Origin: Chamaelirium japonicum
Taxonomy: Eukaryota; Streptophyta; Magnoliopsida; Liliales; Melanthiaceae
Reading direction: 5' to 3'
NCBI GenBank assembly: GCA_947650365.1
Contig: OX393553.1
Span: 62,805,055 to 62,869,054, forward strand
Length of the DNA: 64,000 nucleotides
Under the pieces are notes generated by a model. It saw only the letters and a list, made by a program, of their open reading frames with translations, had not been told where the DNA came from and searched no databases. The position numbers and the translations under genes were made by a program. Shown here piece after piece: positions 12,125 through 22,670 of the stretch (its first letter is position 1; every line of letters starts with the position of its first letter).

Positions 12125-12606
12125 TAGGGTGGTAATTTTGGACCCGATCCGACCCGACACAAAATTTGTGGCCGGGTATGGGTCTGGGTTAAACGGGTTT
12201 TGGTCATAAATGGATCGACACGACTAACCTGATTAGTAAATTGGTCGGGTCCGGATTTTACTTTGATCCGTTTGACTTGTTTAAGATCCGTTTAAAATTC
12301 AATCGGTGGAGTCCTGTCGGGTCTATCCAGCATCCGATCACAGCATCACTAAGTCAGTTAGCCTGCCATCCGGATTCAATGTGATTCATCGATCGATCAG
12401 CACTGGGTGCAACGAACGGATATATGATCAGGACACCCATAGATGTAGATTACGTTGTAGCAAAATATAGAATAAAAAAACCAAAAATGGATATGTAAAT
12501 GGATCATAATAGGTGTATCCGTTTATAAGTGGGTCGGGCACGGGAATAGATTTAGGGGTCTGGACACGACCCGAAACCAGACACGACCCGAACACGACCC
12601 ATTGCC
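12125..12606. mobile_element. hAT-like non-autonomous element, right end decayed
   Basis: Left end TAGGGTGGTAATTTTGGACC, right end ACACGACCCATTGCCA, inverted relative to each other and of the same type as 7972-8418. No clear target duplication was found, so the right end is probably truncated. The proline-rich protein gene starts about 240 bp downstream, so this element sits in its upstream region. Confidence 0.6.
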
Positions 12607-12842
12607 AGTACGTGTGCATGTTCTAACTGTAACTCCAACAAGCGGACAGAAAATTCAGCGTCCACGACGCGTGTGCTCCATGTGGCAGAACGCATGCACA
12701 CACCGCCACCTTTGCATGGACGCACGTGTGAAGATGGATAGCAATCCAACGGCCAGTGGCGTCTTCCTCTTTAAACAGGGTACATTCCCCCGGCCGGCCA
12801 TCTTCCTCCCCTTGCGGTGCATCTCACTCTTTGGCCCTTCTC

Positions 12843-13268
12843 ATGGCGAGCAACAAGATGTTGTTGTTGCATTCGGGATCTTTCTCTCTCTTGGTACTGT
12901 GGCTCTCTGGTTCGAACCTCGTGCATGTAGAGGCCAAGGGAGTCTCTGCTGCTGCTGACCTCTCCCCCCCCTCACCGTGTCTCGACTGCTCTCTCTGCGG
13001 TTCATGCCATTCCTACCCTCCCCCCCCACCGGCTTATGTGCAGTACGGAGCGCCGCCGCCTCCGTCGCCTCTGCTGCCTCCATCGCCTCCGTCGCCGCTC
13101 GGCCAGGCCGAATGCCCGCCGTCTTCTGCCGGCCCGTGCTGCCAGTACGCGCCGCCGCAGCCTTACGGCGAACTTCCCTATTACAAATATCCAGCCTCTT
13201 GCCCCATGCTGTCACCTGACCGGGTCTTCAACTCTCTTTGCTCTGCTATTCTCATCCTCCTCTTGTAA
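12843..13268 (+). CDS. Small secreted proline-rich, cysteine-containing protein, probably GPI-anchored
   Basis: Encodes 141 residues from the ATG at 12843. Residues 1-31 form a hydrophobic signal peptide ending HVEA. Then come a cysteine cluster (CLDCSLCGSC, about 44-53), two proline-rich stretches (PPPPP and PPPPSP with PPSPPSP), a CC pair, and a Tyr-rich PPQPYGELPYYKYP region. A short hydrophobic C-terminus (AILILLL) could be a GPI-attachment signal. This arrangement fits the plant family of small extensin-like or hydroxyproline-rich proteins of the cell surface; their biochemical role is unknown. The frame is open upstream but has no ATG there. A TTTAAA element near 12770 might be a TATA box. 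Coding GC is high, unlike the flanks. No intron is seen. The family name is an inference from composition. Confidence 0.8.
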   Translation: MASNKMLLLHSGSFSLLVLWLSGSNLVHVEAKGVSAAADLSPPSPCLDCSLCGSCHSYPPPPPAYVQYGAPPPPSPLLPPSPPSPLGQAECPPSSAGPCCQYAPPQPYGELPYYKYPASCPMLSPDRVFNSLCSAILILLL

Positions 13269-13388
13269 CTTTATTGATCAGTGGTGCATGTGGTTGCCTC
13301 CTCCTGGACCATCCAATCTAATAAACGCTTGCTTGCCTTGTTTGTCTTAGTAATTGTCAGTGGAATCAGCTATGCATGCATGTGAAAT

Positions 13389-13647
13389 TGTTGGAGGATT
13401 AGTCCCACCTCGGTAAAGTAGAGGGCGAAAAAGATCCTTATATGTATGATTGCACCTTATCCCAAAACCTTAGTTTTGGGATAGAAGAAATCTCAAATGA
13501 TATCAAAGTCTAACCCTACCACGTGAGGGGGAGTATGTTGAAGGATATTAGTCCCACCTCAGTAAAGTAGAGGGAGGAAACGATTCTTATATGTATGATG
13601 GGATCTCATCTCAACACTAGGATTTTGGGATAGAGAAAAATCTGACA
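13389..13647 (+). mobile_element. Complete TRIM retrotransposon (259 bp)
   Basis: Two short LTRs (13389-13495 and 13536-13647) begin TGTTGGAGGATTAGTCCC and TGTTGAAGGATATTAGTCCC and share GTAAAGTAGAGGG and TTTTGGGATAGA. Between them are a degenerate tRNA-Met primer site (AATGATATCAAAGTC) and a polypurine tract (GTGAGGGGGAGTA). Flanking 5-mers GAAAT and GATAT match at 4 of 5. There is no coding capacity, as is typical of TRIMs, which move in trans. It lies 120 bp past the end of the proline-rich protein gene and may overlap its 3' transcript. Confidence 0.8.
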
Positions 13648-13742
13648 GATATAAGTTCCTTTTTTTTTTCCTGGTAGAATTTGGATGAATGCATGTCACA
13701 TTCTGATTGTTTGTATATTTTTTCTTATATAATTTTTTATTA

Positions 13743-14104
13743 GGGCCCGTTTTTGGCAAGTAAATTAGGTTTGGACATTGATTTACATGGGTAGTCTCAC
13801 TTTGTGTCACATTCTTTTGTCCAATGCCCGGAATAAATGATTTTTTAAGATTTTCCTTTTTACTTAATTTGGTGCAGTGGCACATTTGAGTCTCACCAAA
13901 ATTGATAGGACATTGATTGCCCACTATGGGCAAGACATTTTTTGCCAAAATCTATTTGATGCACCAAGAATTTAGATTGATTTATCCAAATGAATAGAAC
14001 ATGAGAAATTTATTTTCTAAGACATCGATCATTGTCCTTGCCTATAAATGTTCCAAGCAAATGAATTTCCAATTCCATTTATGGCTCACCAGAAGAACGG
14101 ACCC
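13743..14104. mobile_element. Tourist-like MITE (PIF/Harbinger type), 362 bp
   Basis: Inverted ends GGGCCCGTTTTTGGC and the complement of GGGTCCGTTCTTCTGG, flanked by TTA at 13740-13742 and 14105-14107, the PIF/Harbinger target. A truncated relative sits in the response regulator intron (38085-38239, reverse orientation). Confidence 0.78.
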
Positions 14105-14329
14105 TTAATGAATAATGTTTATATTTTCTACAATTTTGTTCTCAAAGTGAAGAAAAAAGAATCTGGGTACTGGTGGTATCTGGCCTTAGCCTAGCTACTA
14201 TGATAAGGCTTTCAGCTTAGTCATTTGGCGACGGGTTAATTGGTGAGCTTTCCTTTCAGGTGTTGTGGGTGTTCCGGATGGCGCCAAATGATCAAAACTG
14301 CTTGCTTTAATGTTCAGTTGTACCAATGG

Positions 14330-14465
14330 GCTCTTGGCCTAGTGGTACTTCCTCTCTACCATGTTGGAGAGGTTCCCTGTTCGACTCCTGGTATGGACAC
14401 CGTACGTGGAGCAAACTTTCCCTCAAGGCCATTGTGGCTTACACGTGTGAATCCTGACCATTGAT
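14330..14465 (+). mobile_element. tRNA-derived SINE candidate
   Basis: An RNA polymerase III A box (TTGGCCTAGTGG, 14334-14345) and B box (GTTCGACTCC, 14379-14388) lie 45 bp apart, as in tRNA genes. The flanks cannot fold into a tRNA cloverleaf, so a SINE is more likely than a tRNA gene. The 3' end is approximate. Confidence 0.6.
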
Positions 14466-15165
14466 GTTATGTCCATAAGATTATGGAACTAATAAATAGC
14501 AGTTGTTGCTGTGGGTGCAAAATTTGGCTAACGCTCAACAGTGGGACCCCCCAGCCCTGCTTGGGGTCCACAAAGACGACGCTAGGACCCACAACCTTGC
14601 CTGGGCCCACGCAGATGACCATGGGATCCGCAGCCCTACCTGGGGCCCACGAAGATGACGGTGGGATTCGCAGCTCTGCCTGGGGCCCACGGAGACGACC
14701 GTGGGACCCGCAACATTGCTTGGGGCCCACGGATACTATCTGGGGTCTAATAAATTCCCCATGAGTATCTACCAAAATCCCCTGATATTCCCAAACCTCT
14801 ATAAATAGCAAGCCTAACAAATGATTTTGGATCCAAAAACCAAATCCAATTTCATTATTCCACAACTCACTTTCTATTTTCCAGAGCTCTCAGAACTTTT
14901 TGGTATTCAGACTCTAGCCAAACCTATTCTACCCTTTATCTACTTGGATAAACATTCCTTGGCTTGTCGAGAGTAGCTCTACTTCTTTAGAGATAGTGAA
15001 TTCAAAGGTTGCATCTTACCGCACAAAGACGTAGGCTTCGATCGAACTTCGTCATCACATCCTGTGTTAACTCTCTCTTTCTACTCTACAATGTCTATGT
15101 GACAGCTAAGCACGCGATAACTCAGCACTCCACAGTACACCACACATCGAAGCTCTCCCCTTCAA
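14465..15165 (+). repeat. Putative 5' LTR of the Tat-like gypsy element
   Basis: A TATA box (CTATAAATAGC, about 14800-14810) lies downstream of a tandem array and upstream of a leader-like region. The gag-related sequence starts just after this block. The LTR start is unsure and no matching 3' LTR was found, so the boundaries are inferred from order alone. Confidence 0.4.
14541..14742. repeat. Five tandem 40-bp repeats
   Basis: Units start at 14541, 14581, 14621, 14661 and 14701. They share GTGGGACCCGCAGCCCTGC and TGGGGCCCACG. The array lies about 60 bp upstream of the TATA box of a putative LTR, the place where LTR promoters often carry repeated enhancer units. Confidence 0.9.
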
Positions 15166-18100
15166 TCAATTGTTGGAGGGGGATCATATGACGGTCGTGA
15201 TCCTCCCCCATAATTTCGTACCGTATGCGGGATCTTTCCCTATCGACTCGCAACCACCAAACTTTCCAGCTCTTTCGATTAAGCAGCAAACACCAATTAC
15301 CTGAGCAATCCGTCTGTCTCCATCGATATACCAGAATAGCGAAGACATGACCCATGGATCAGCCGAAGGGAAGCAACGTTTATCCAGACATTCAGTATCC
15401 AATGACTCACTCAATGAGTCATCGGTTTGCAACGAGCCTACACCAGGAGTAGCAACCCATTGTGGATTCAATGAGTCGCTCGTTGGTTGATCGTGCCACC
15501 CAGACTCAACCTCGAGAGTCTCCTCAGCTTGCCGACATGACTCCCCAACGTTTGGAAAAAGCGCATGTCTCACTCGTCGCCAACTCTCAGGTGACGTATC
15601 AGATCACGGTATATGACTTCCAACTCCTTACTCTAATGAAAAAAAATGATGCTCTTATGCTTGAGAGAGACTCCCTCCAATAGATCATTGTCGAAATAGG
15701 AATTGACCTCCCACAGTCAGCTGCCAGTGTCAGCGACGCAGCAGAAGTTCGCCGACCACTTGACCCATCCCCCACTCTATCTAGACGATCCATAGTCGAC
15801 ACCTCCTGATGGTCCCTCGAGCCCTCTTTGAGGGGACCCTCACCTCTAGCTCCCTCCTAGGCAGAAAGCCTGGGAGAGTCTCGATGAGTCAACTCGTCAA
15901 CCCGAGCCTCTCGGATTTGAATCATCCTTCGCCCCTCGCTATTGGGAGGAGGTCCGGAATGGAGGACATCGCTCCAGAACTTGATCAAATCTCAACAACG
16001 ATCGAACTCTGGTGGAGCATCGCCAGGAAAAAAGAGGGCTTCCGAGTCCTACCTTGCTTATTTACTCCGAGATGCTTCTTCAACCAACGAGGCAGCCGTA
16101 TAAACGACCACACCTCCAAAGGGCCACTTCATCAGAAAATTCTCCGAGCTTAATTTCCTTGAAGCTAGAGAACTTCCACTCTTCCTAAGTTCAAGTGTCT
16201 TACAGGAGATCCGCCGCTGCACGTCCTTGCCTTCAAGCAGGCGTTGATGCCACATGACCATGACAACCAAGTTCTATGCCACACCTTTATCGGCAGCTTG
16301 GATGATATATCGTTAGACTGGTATCACAATCTCCCAACAGGCTCCGTCAGCCTGTTCGGGGACCTAGCGGACCTCTTCGTCCAACACTACCGGCTAAACC
16401 TCAAGCTGGAGAAAAAGCTAGACTTCCTTTACCGACTATGGATATGCTCGGATGAAACCCTCTGAGAGTTTACTTGGAGGTTCTAGAACAAGCACGCAGC
16501 GCTCTCCGGGCATCACCTCGACAACAAAGCAATCATGCTGGTGTTCCAGAACACTCTACGCTACGATTTCTATATCTACAACGACTTCATCCGCAATCCT
16601 CCTAGCCTACCTTCCTCAGAGCATTTTTTGATCGGATCCAATGGGAGATCGAGGTTGAGGATGATCAAGTCGCTCGCAAGGGTCATGACATCAAGAAGCG
16701 CTCTTCGGACAAGGAACTAGCAAGATCGACATCGCTAGCTCTCAACGCTCAAGCTAAGGAAGGAGGGTCCTCCAAGAAGCCACGACAAGCAGGCGATAGA
16801 CCCACGAAACCTCGGAGGACCACATTCACTGACTGGAACCTGCCTATCGACATCATTCTCGAACAGATCCAGCATGAGAACTACTCAGGAGGCCCAACCC
16901 TCTTGAGCCTGGCACCAAACAGACGCAGGACAAGTCGATCTATTATGACTTTCACAGATGCCATATCTATCCTACCATTTGGTGCTTAAGACTGAAGTAT
17001 CACCTGGAGAACCTTCTGTAGGAAGGCCATCTCCAGAAGTTCAAGACCGATGCTGGCAAAACAAATGATTCACTTCCTCCTTCTCTTCCTCCTTAGGGGG
17101 GTAAGGAGACGTATTGGCTCCGCTCGATCGTGCATTAATCGACCCCCATCATTATTCCAGTGGAAGGTTTACGGTATCCACGGTAACCTCCGTCATCAAA
17201 CTCCAACTTAGAAGAAGGTGGAGCGGCAAGTATGATGTGTCCATCACGTGCGCACTGTCGCTCAAATCAAAGAGTCTTGGATTGATAAGCCCGTCAGAGG
17301 CCTCCCTTGGCTGATGATCGTCTTCACTAACCAAGACCTCAATGGAGTATGCACTCCATACAGTGACCCCTTGGTCCTTTGACTCATTATCGATGGAAGC
17401 TCCATAAACCGGATACTCATCGACACCGGCAGCTCCATCGATATCATGTTCTCTGACTGCTTCAAACATCAAGACCACAAATATGAGAGTCTTGACGTAG
17501 TCCCCACCGTTATCATCAACTTCAACAAGGAGCGAAGCATGACGATGGGAGAGATAATGTTCACACTCGATCTTAGCATAGAGATAGGAGTGTCAGTTCG
17601 CTTCTCCGTTGTCGAGGGAACGTCGAATTACAATGCTATTTCGGGCAGACCCTTCCTCCATCAAATCAACATCATCTCCTCCTCTAATCACCAACGCCTC
17701 AAGTTTTCAACTGAGGAGGGCATTAGGTGTATACGAAGTAGTCAGCAGACGATAATATCATTTGAGGTTGTGGCTGCACGAAATTGATCAATATCTAACA
17801 CTATGCCGGCAAAGCGTTCGACCGACGAAGCTGTCCCTTGACTACATAGCAGTAAAGGGAGCCTCCAGTGCCAGAGCTTATACCAATGTAGTTGGAGGCT
17901 CTACTTTCAGTCAAGAAGATCGCCCGAGTAGACATTGGCAACGGATCTTCCTCGAGAGACATTCATTGGCAATGGTCTTAGCAACGCAGAGGCGCAAGAC
18001 ATGGTGTCATTCCTCAAGTCCAATATTGACATCTTTGCATGGAGCTTTGAAGAAATGCCTGAGATCAATCCGGACAATGCATGTCATCGGCTCACAATTA

Positions 18101-18660
18101 AAGAAGGGGGGTACGGTCAAGCCGAAGCCTCTAACAGAGCCATCCTTGGCATACTCAAGAAGAAGTTAGACAACAAGAAGGGATTATGAGAGAAGGTCCT
18201 TCTTGAGGTTTTGTGGGGTTATCGGACCATACCTCGATGATCGACTGAATTCTCACCCTTCCGTCTAACTTACAAGTCGGAAGCAATTCTGCCAATAGAA
18301 GTCATCTGCCCATCTCTGAAGACCCTTGCAATTCAGTAAGGGATCAACGATGAACTTCACATTGATGACCTCGACTGCAGAGACAAGCTTCGTGATCAAA
18401 TGATCATGCGCATCGCCAATTATCAGCAAAAGATCAAGTCAGCCTACAACTGCACATCAGCAGAAGATAATTCAATATCGACGATCTCATTCTTAGAGTG
18501 GTCTTCTTAAACACAAAGGAACATGGTAGCGGCGAGTTCGCTCCAAACTAGAAAGGACCATATATTATCGAGTCAGTAGGCGAAAACGGTTCATATCGAC
18601 TCGTCTCACCAGAAGGACAACAATAAAGGTTCTATCAGTAGATATAACCACCTTCGAGTT
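15165..18660 (+). pseudogene. Ty3/gypsy (Tat-like) polyprotein remnant lacking reverse transcriptase
   Basis: Frames broken by stops carry gag (about 16160-16720, with LDWYHNLPTGSVSLFGDLA followed by FVQHY), then a protease with the active site LIDTGSS (about 17418-17438) and a FLHQINIISS-type downstream motif. The segment before RT follows (IDIFAWSFEEMPEI, about 18027-18068). At about 18115 the sequence jumps straight into the end of integrase: LWGYRTIPR, STEFSPFRLTYKSEAILP and a C-terminal region (LILRVVFLNTKEHG, PYIIES) ending near 18660. The whole RT, RNase H and most of integrase are missing. The Tat-type assignment rests on the integrase C-terminal wording and the downstream antisense ORF. 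It is an old, dead copy. Confidence 0.78.
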
Positions 18661-18714
18661 ATCAATAAAATAATTGATGCTTTAAATTCTATTAAAGTCT
18701 AGTGAATTCTATTT

Positions 18715-19455
18715 CAACTTCTACTCAATGCCACAGTTAATTCGATTTGGGTTGCGACACGACCGACTAACCTACAATGGTACAAAGCTACGCGCCCCAA
18801 ACGTAGGTTTGACTGAAACGATACTTCGCCTAAGTCCAACCGATACAAAGGCACTATGCTGAGTGTACTCCAAATCATTGGCATCGCACATGCTCTCATT
18901 GTTACGTAAGGACACATACACTAGTACCTCTTCATAGTTAGTTCAGTTCGGGTTACAATACGGCCAACTAACCTGCTACAGTATAAAGCTACACGCCCCA
19001 GATGTAGGTTCGACTGAAACGATGCTTCGCCTAAGTCCAATCGATACAAAGGCACTACGTTGAGTACTCTGAATCATTGGCATCGCACATGCTCCTGTTG
19101 TCATATAAGGACATATGCACTAGTGCCTTGCCACAGTTAGTTCGGTTCGGGTTGCGATACGGCCGACTAACCTGCAATAATACAAAGATGCTTGCCTTCG
19201 ATATAGGTTCGACTGAAACGATGCTTCACCTAAGTCCAATACAAAGGCACTACGCTGAGTACTCTGAATCGTTGGCATCGCACATGCTCCCATTGTCATG
19301 TATGGACACATGCACTAGTGCCTCGCCACAGTTAGTTCAGTTCGGATTGCGACACAATCGACTAACCTGCAACAGTACAAAGCTGCGTGCTCCAGACATA
19401 GGTTTGATTGAAACAACACTTCACCTAAGTCTTACTAATACAAAGGCACTATGCC
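18715..19455. repeat. About four tandem repeats of 195-201 bp
   Basis: The shared motif GCCACAGTTAGTTCGG recurs at 18730, 18931, 19130 and 19325. Each unit also carries AGGTTCGACTGAAACGATG and TACAAAGGCACTA. Units are similar but diverged. The array lies between the integrase remnant and the antisense ORF, a common place for satellite-like arrays in Tat-type elements. Confidence 0.9.
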
Positions 19456-19689
19456 GAGTACTCCGAATTCTAACCCTCATTATTCAACAAGCCCGAGGTC
19501 CAGCCCTTGGCATCCGAAGACATTCAAAGACATTCCGATCATTATTCAAACATATGAGCATTCAATGGATAGAAAGACACATATAAAACACAAGCCATCT
19601 TGCCAAAATATGTCATTTATTATCAAAAAAAAGATAGATACATGATGCTGAAAAAGGGAGAAATGAGCAAAGTACAAGTCAACCTATGA

Positions 19690-20860
19690 GGACTAGGAGC
19701 CGGAGCAAGACCCCTTAGAGCGACCCCTGCCGGCAGCTTTCGACGCGTTCTTCGAGTCTCTCGGAGCCGCCCTAATGACATGCGAGTAGGCTAACGCCAA
19801 CGCCTCCTCAACTGTCTCCTGCAGGCTCATGATTTTCTCTTGGAGCTCCCTGATAAGCGTCTTCTCCATCTGCCTCAGTGACAGATAAGCGTCTTCAAGG
19901 CTTGGTCGCACTGATCGATCACCTTGGAAGCTTGGTCCCGGGAAGCTTGCAACTTTATCCTCATTTCCTCTAGCTTGGCCTTGAGGGTGGCGATCGTTCC
20001 CTCGACTCTCTCCCGCTCATCCCTCCCCTCGAGGTGGTAGCTCTGGGCAACGACCTGCGCCAGCACATCAATCTGCAAACAAACAAGACACGTCAACTCT
20101 TGTGACACTAAATGGGAGTCGAACAGCATGAGCATTAGCTTACCATACGCAAGGCATGATAAAGGGTAACATAAGGGGAAGCGACGAATACTTCTATTAT
20201 AAGCCGAGCAATTGAAAGTCGTCGAAGTCCAAGCCCTCGATAGTCCTCTTACCAGCTGCGGTCGTCTCGCACTCCTTTGCGCGTCCTTTTCTTTCATGTG
20301 TTCTTCTCCCCTCTCCTCCGAGAAGAGGGTGACGTCGCCGCCCACCCTGTCGTTGCAGCATCGATAGGAGCAACTATGGTAGGCTGCGCTGAACCCCAGT
20401 CGGACCACCTCATTGCGGGCTACGACGAACCCTAGTCAGTCCACCCAGCTACAGGCTGCGCCGAACTCCAATCAACCCACTGCACTGTGGGTTCCGAGAT
20501 CGGCTTCAGTGAGAAGCGCGCTGTAGAAGAGGCGTCGAACGCTAGTGTCGTCGCAACAGCAGCAGTGGACGACTCCTCCTTCTTTCGTCGATCATTTACG
20601 TCCTAGAGATGCACCGCGACAACAGCTGCCACTCCTATATATTGGGCGCCAGGCATGACAGTATCACCGGCTAGAGGCCCCGTGCAGGCATAGCCGTCAC
20701 CACCGACTGTGGTATCGAGCTAGAAGACCACCTGCCTTTGCCCTTCAGCCCGGACATCAGGGGGCCAAAATCGTATTAAGGTTCGTAAGGCACCTCGTGC
20801 CCCTCCTCCTCCTCTTCTGGGTGGTGGACGAAGGTCTCCATGCCGGCAGACATCTTGCCC
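19690..20860 (-). pseudogene. Antisense ORF of the Tat-like element, coiled-coil, broken
   Basis: On the minus strand, a frame between about 20860 and 20408 (acidic start near 20850) is followed by 20408-19875 and 19911-19693. The part near 20050-19760 is coiled-coil-like with strings such as LEEMRIKLQASRDQASKV and LIRELQEKIMSLQETVEEA, ending in a basic Ser/Gly-rich tail. Tat-lineage gypsy elements are known to carry an extra ORF in antisense between integrase and the 3' LTR. The orientation and position fit that, but the domain is not recognised here. Stops and frame changes make it non-functional. Confidence 0.55.
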
Positions 20861-20869
20861 TTGCCATGG

Positions 20870-22480
20870 TGATGACAATATTATGTAGAGAGAAAATATA
20901 TATACATCATTGAAAAAGAAAATATTATAGAGAGAAAAAATTATAAAGAGAATGCTGAAGTGACAAACAATGTTATAGAGAGATAATATACATCATACCG
21001 AAAAATGTTATATATAGAGAGAAAATATTGTAGAAAAAATATTATAGACAGAGAAAATATATATAGAGATCCCCGGAGATGGCATCTATGGTGTGAAGGT
21101 TGGCAAGGGCATTCAAGGCGCTCTTTTTGATAGGCACTACTTAGTAGGCATCCCAAAGAAGGAACACTCGAGTATCCAATGAGCTATTGCTGATATCATG
21201 AGGCTAAAGGGGGGAGATCCCCGGAGATGGCATCGATGGACTACATCCGGATAACAAAATGGCGATACATCTCCTCCAGATGGCAATCAAATACTAGAAG
21301 TACCCCCAGAGACCCCTTGTGGTACTTTTGGCTACACACGGACTTGTTGGAGCATTTCGCAACGAAGCGACTTCTGCAACGTTGGCCTACGACCAATAGT
21401 GATCGAACTACCAGAAGTGGAAAGTAGAAGACACCAAGAGAGAGTTGAGAGGCATGTTTTATCATGGTTAACTTTTTAGTTGCTGGGTTGAGTATCTTTC
21501 TTTATGTGTTCTCTACTGTTTGAGCTGGTGCTTTTTGTGTGATCTTTGACTTAGAGCATTGTCTAGCTGTTTACGAACAGCTATGTGTCGTGCTCTTTGC
21601 AGATTTATGCTTGCTCATCCTGAGCATAGCATAGCACTGTAATTTTCCTTCCCCCCACTTCGTGGGTTCCTTATTAAATATTACTTACTTTTCAAAAAAA
21701 TAGGAGAAGTATTATGGAGAGAGAACATAGGTAGAGAGAATATTGCATAAACAATATTGTAGATAGAGAAAATATCCTAAAGAGAAAAATACTAGGAAAA
21801 GAATATTATAGGGAGAAAAAATACTATATAGAGATATAGATAAAAGAATACTACAAAAATAATATTGTGGACAAAAAATATAGAGAGAGAAAATATTGCA
21901 GAGAGAGATCGAAAATGATATACAGAGAAACATTATAGAGAAAGAATGTATGTAGAGAGAATATCATATAAATAGTATTGTAGGAAGAGAAATAATATAT
22001 AGAGAGAAAATAATGCAGAGAGAGAAAATGCTATAGAGAGAATGTTGTAGGGAGAGAATGTCGTAGCGAGAGAATGATATATAGAGATAATATGTATTAT
22101 ATAGAGAAATCTTGTATAGAGAATATTGTTAAAAGATAAAATTTTATTAAGAGAAAATGATTAGAGAACAAAATTAGTATATAGAGAGAGAATGTATGTA
22201 GAGAGAATATTACAAAAATAATATTGTACAAAGAGAAAAAAATATTAGAGAGAGAAAATGCTAAATAGAACATATTATCAAGAAAATGCAAGTTGAGAGA
22301 ATATCATATAAATAATATTGTAGAAATAGAAATATCGTAGAGAGAGCAAATAAAATAAAAAGAGAATATTGTATAGAGAGTAGGTTATAGAGAATATTTT
22401 ATAAAGAAAAAATATTTTAGACAGAGGAAATAACTGCAAAACTGTATTCTTTGACTATTTATGTTTAGTGTTCATGGTAC
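20870..22480. repeat. AT-rich degenerate simple-repeat tract (GAGAGAAAATATTATA)
   Basis: Variants of TAGAGAGAGAAAATATTGTA fill this stretch except for 21060-21706. There is no gene. The repeats are irregular in length, so no unit can be fixed. Confidence 0.75.
21060..21706 (+). mobile_element. LINE 3'-end candidate inserted in the simple-repeat tract
   Basis: Unique sequence interrupts the tract and ends with a non-coding tail (CTTCGTGGGTTCCTTATTAAATA then CAAAAAAATAG). The tail resembles the 3' UTR and poly-A of plant L1-type LINEs. The string GATCCCCGGAGATGGCATC occurs twice (about 21068 and 21216), so the insert is partly duplicated. No reverse-transcriptase motif survives. Confidence 0.4.
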
Positions 22481-22670
22481 AATATACAACTAGACACAGC
22501 TTCATATCAGTTAGTGTCTATGTGTTTACACTAACTTATTTTGTAAGTTTAACCGGTAAAAGAGAAAAATATAAACACTTTGAAAAATAATATTATATAC
22601 CTTTTGCTTTCTTTCTTGGAAATTAAGTGTATGTGGGTTTTGGATCAAAATTAAGCCAAAGGGAGAGATT

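Noticed and set aside
12841-13215. Minus-strand frame opposite the proline-rich protein
   Set aside because: It is Ala/Arg-rich, the composition expected from the complement of a proline-rich gene.
14332-14405. Functional tRNA gene
   Set aside because: A and B boxes are present, but no acceptor stem or anticodon arm can be formed from the flanking bases.
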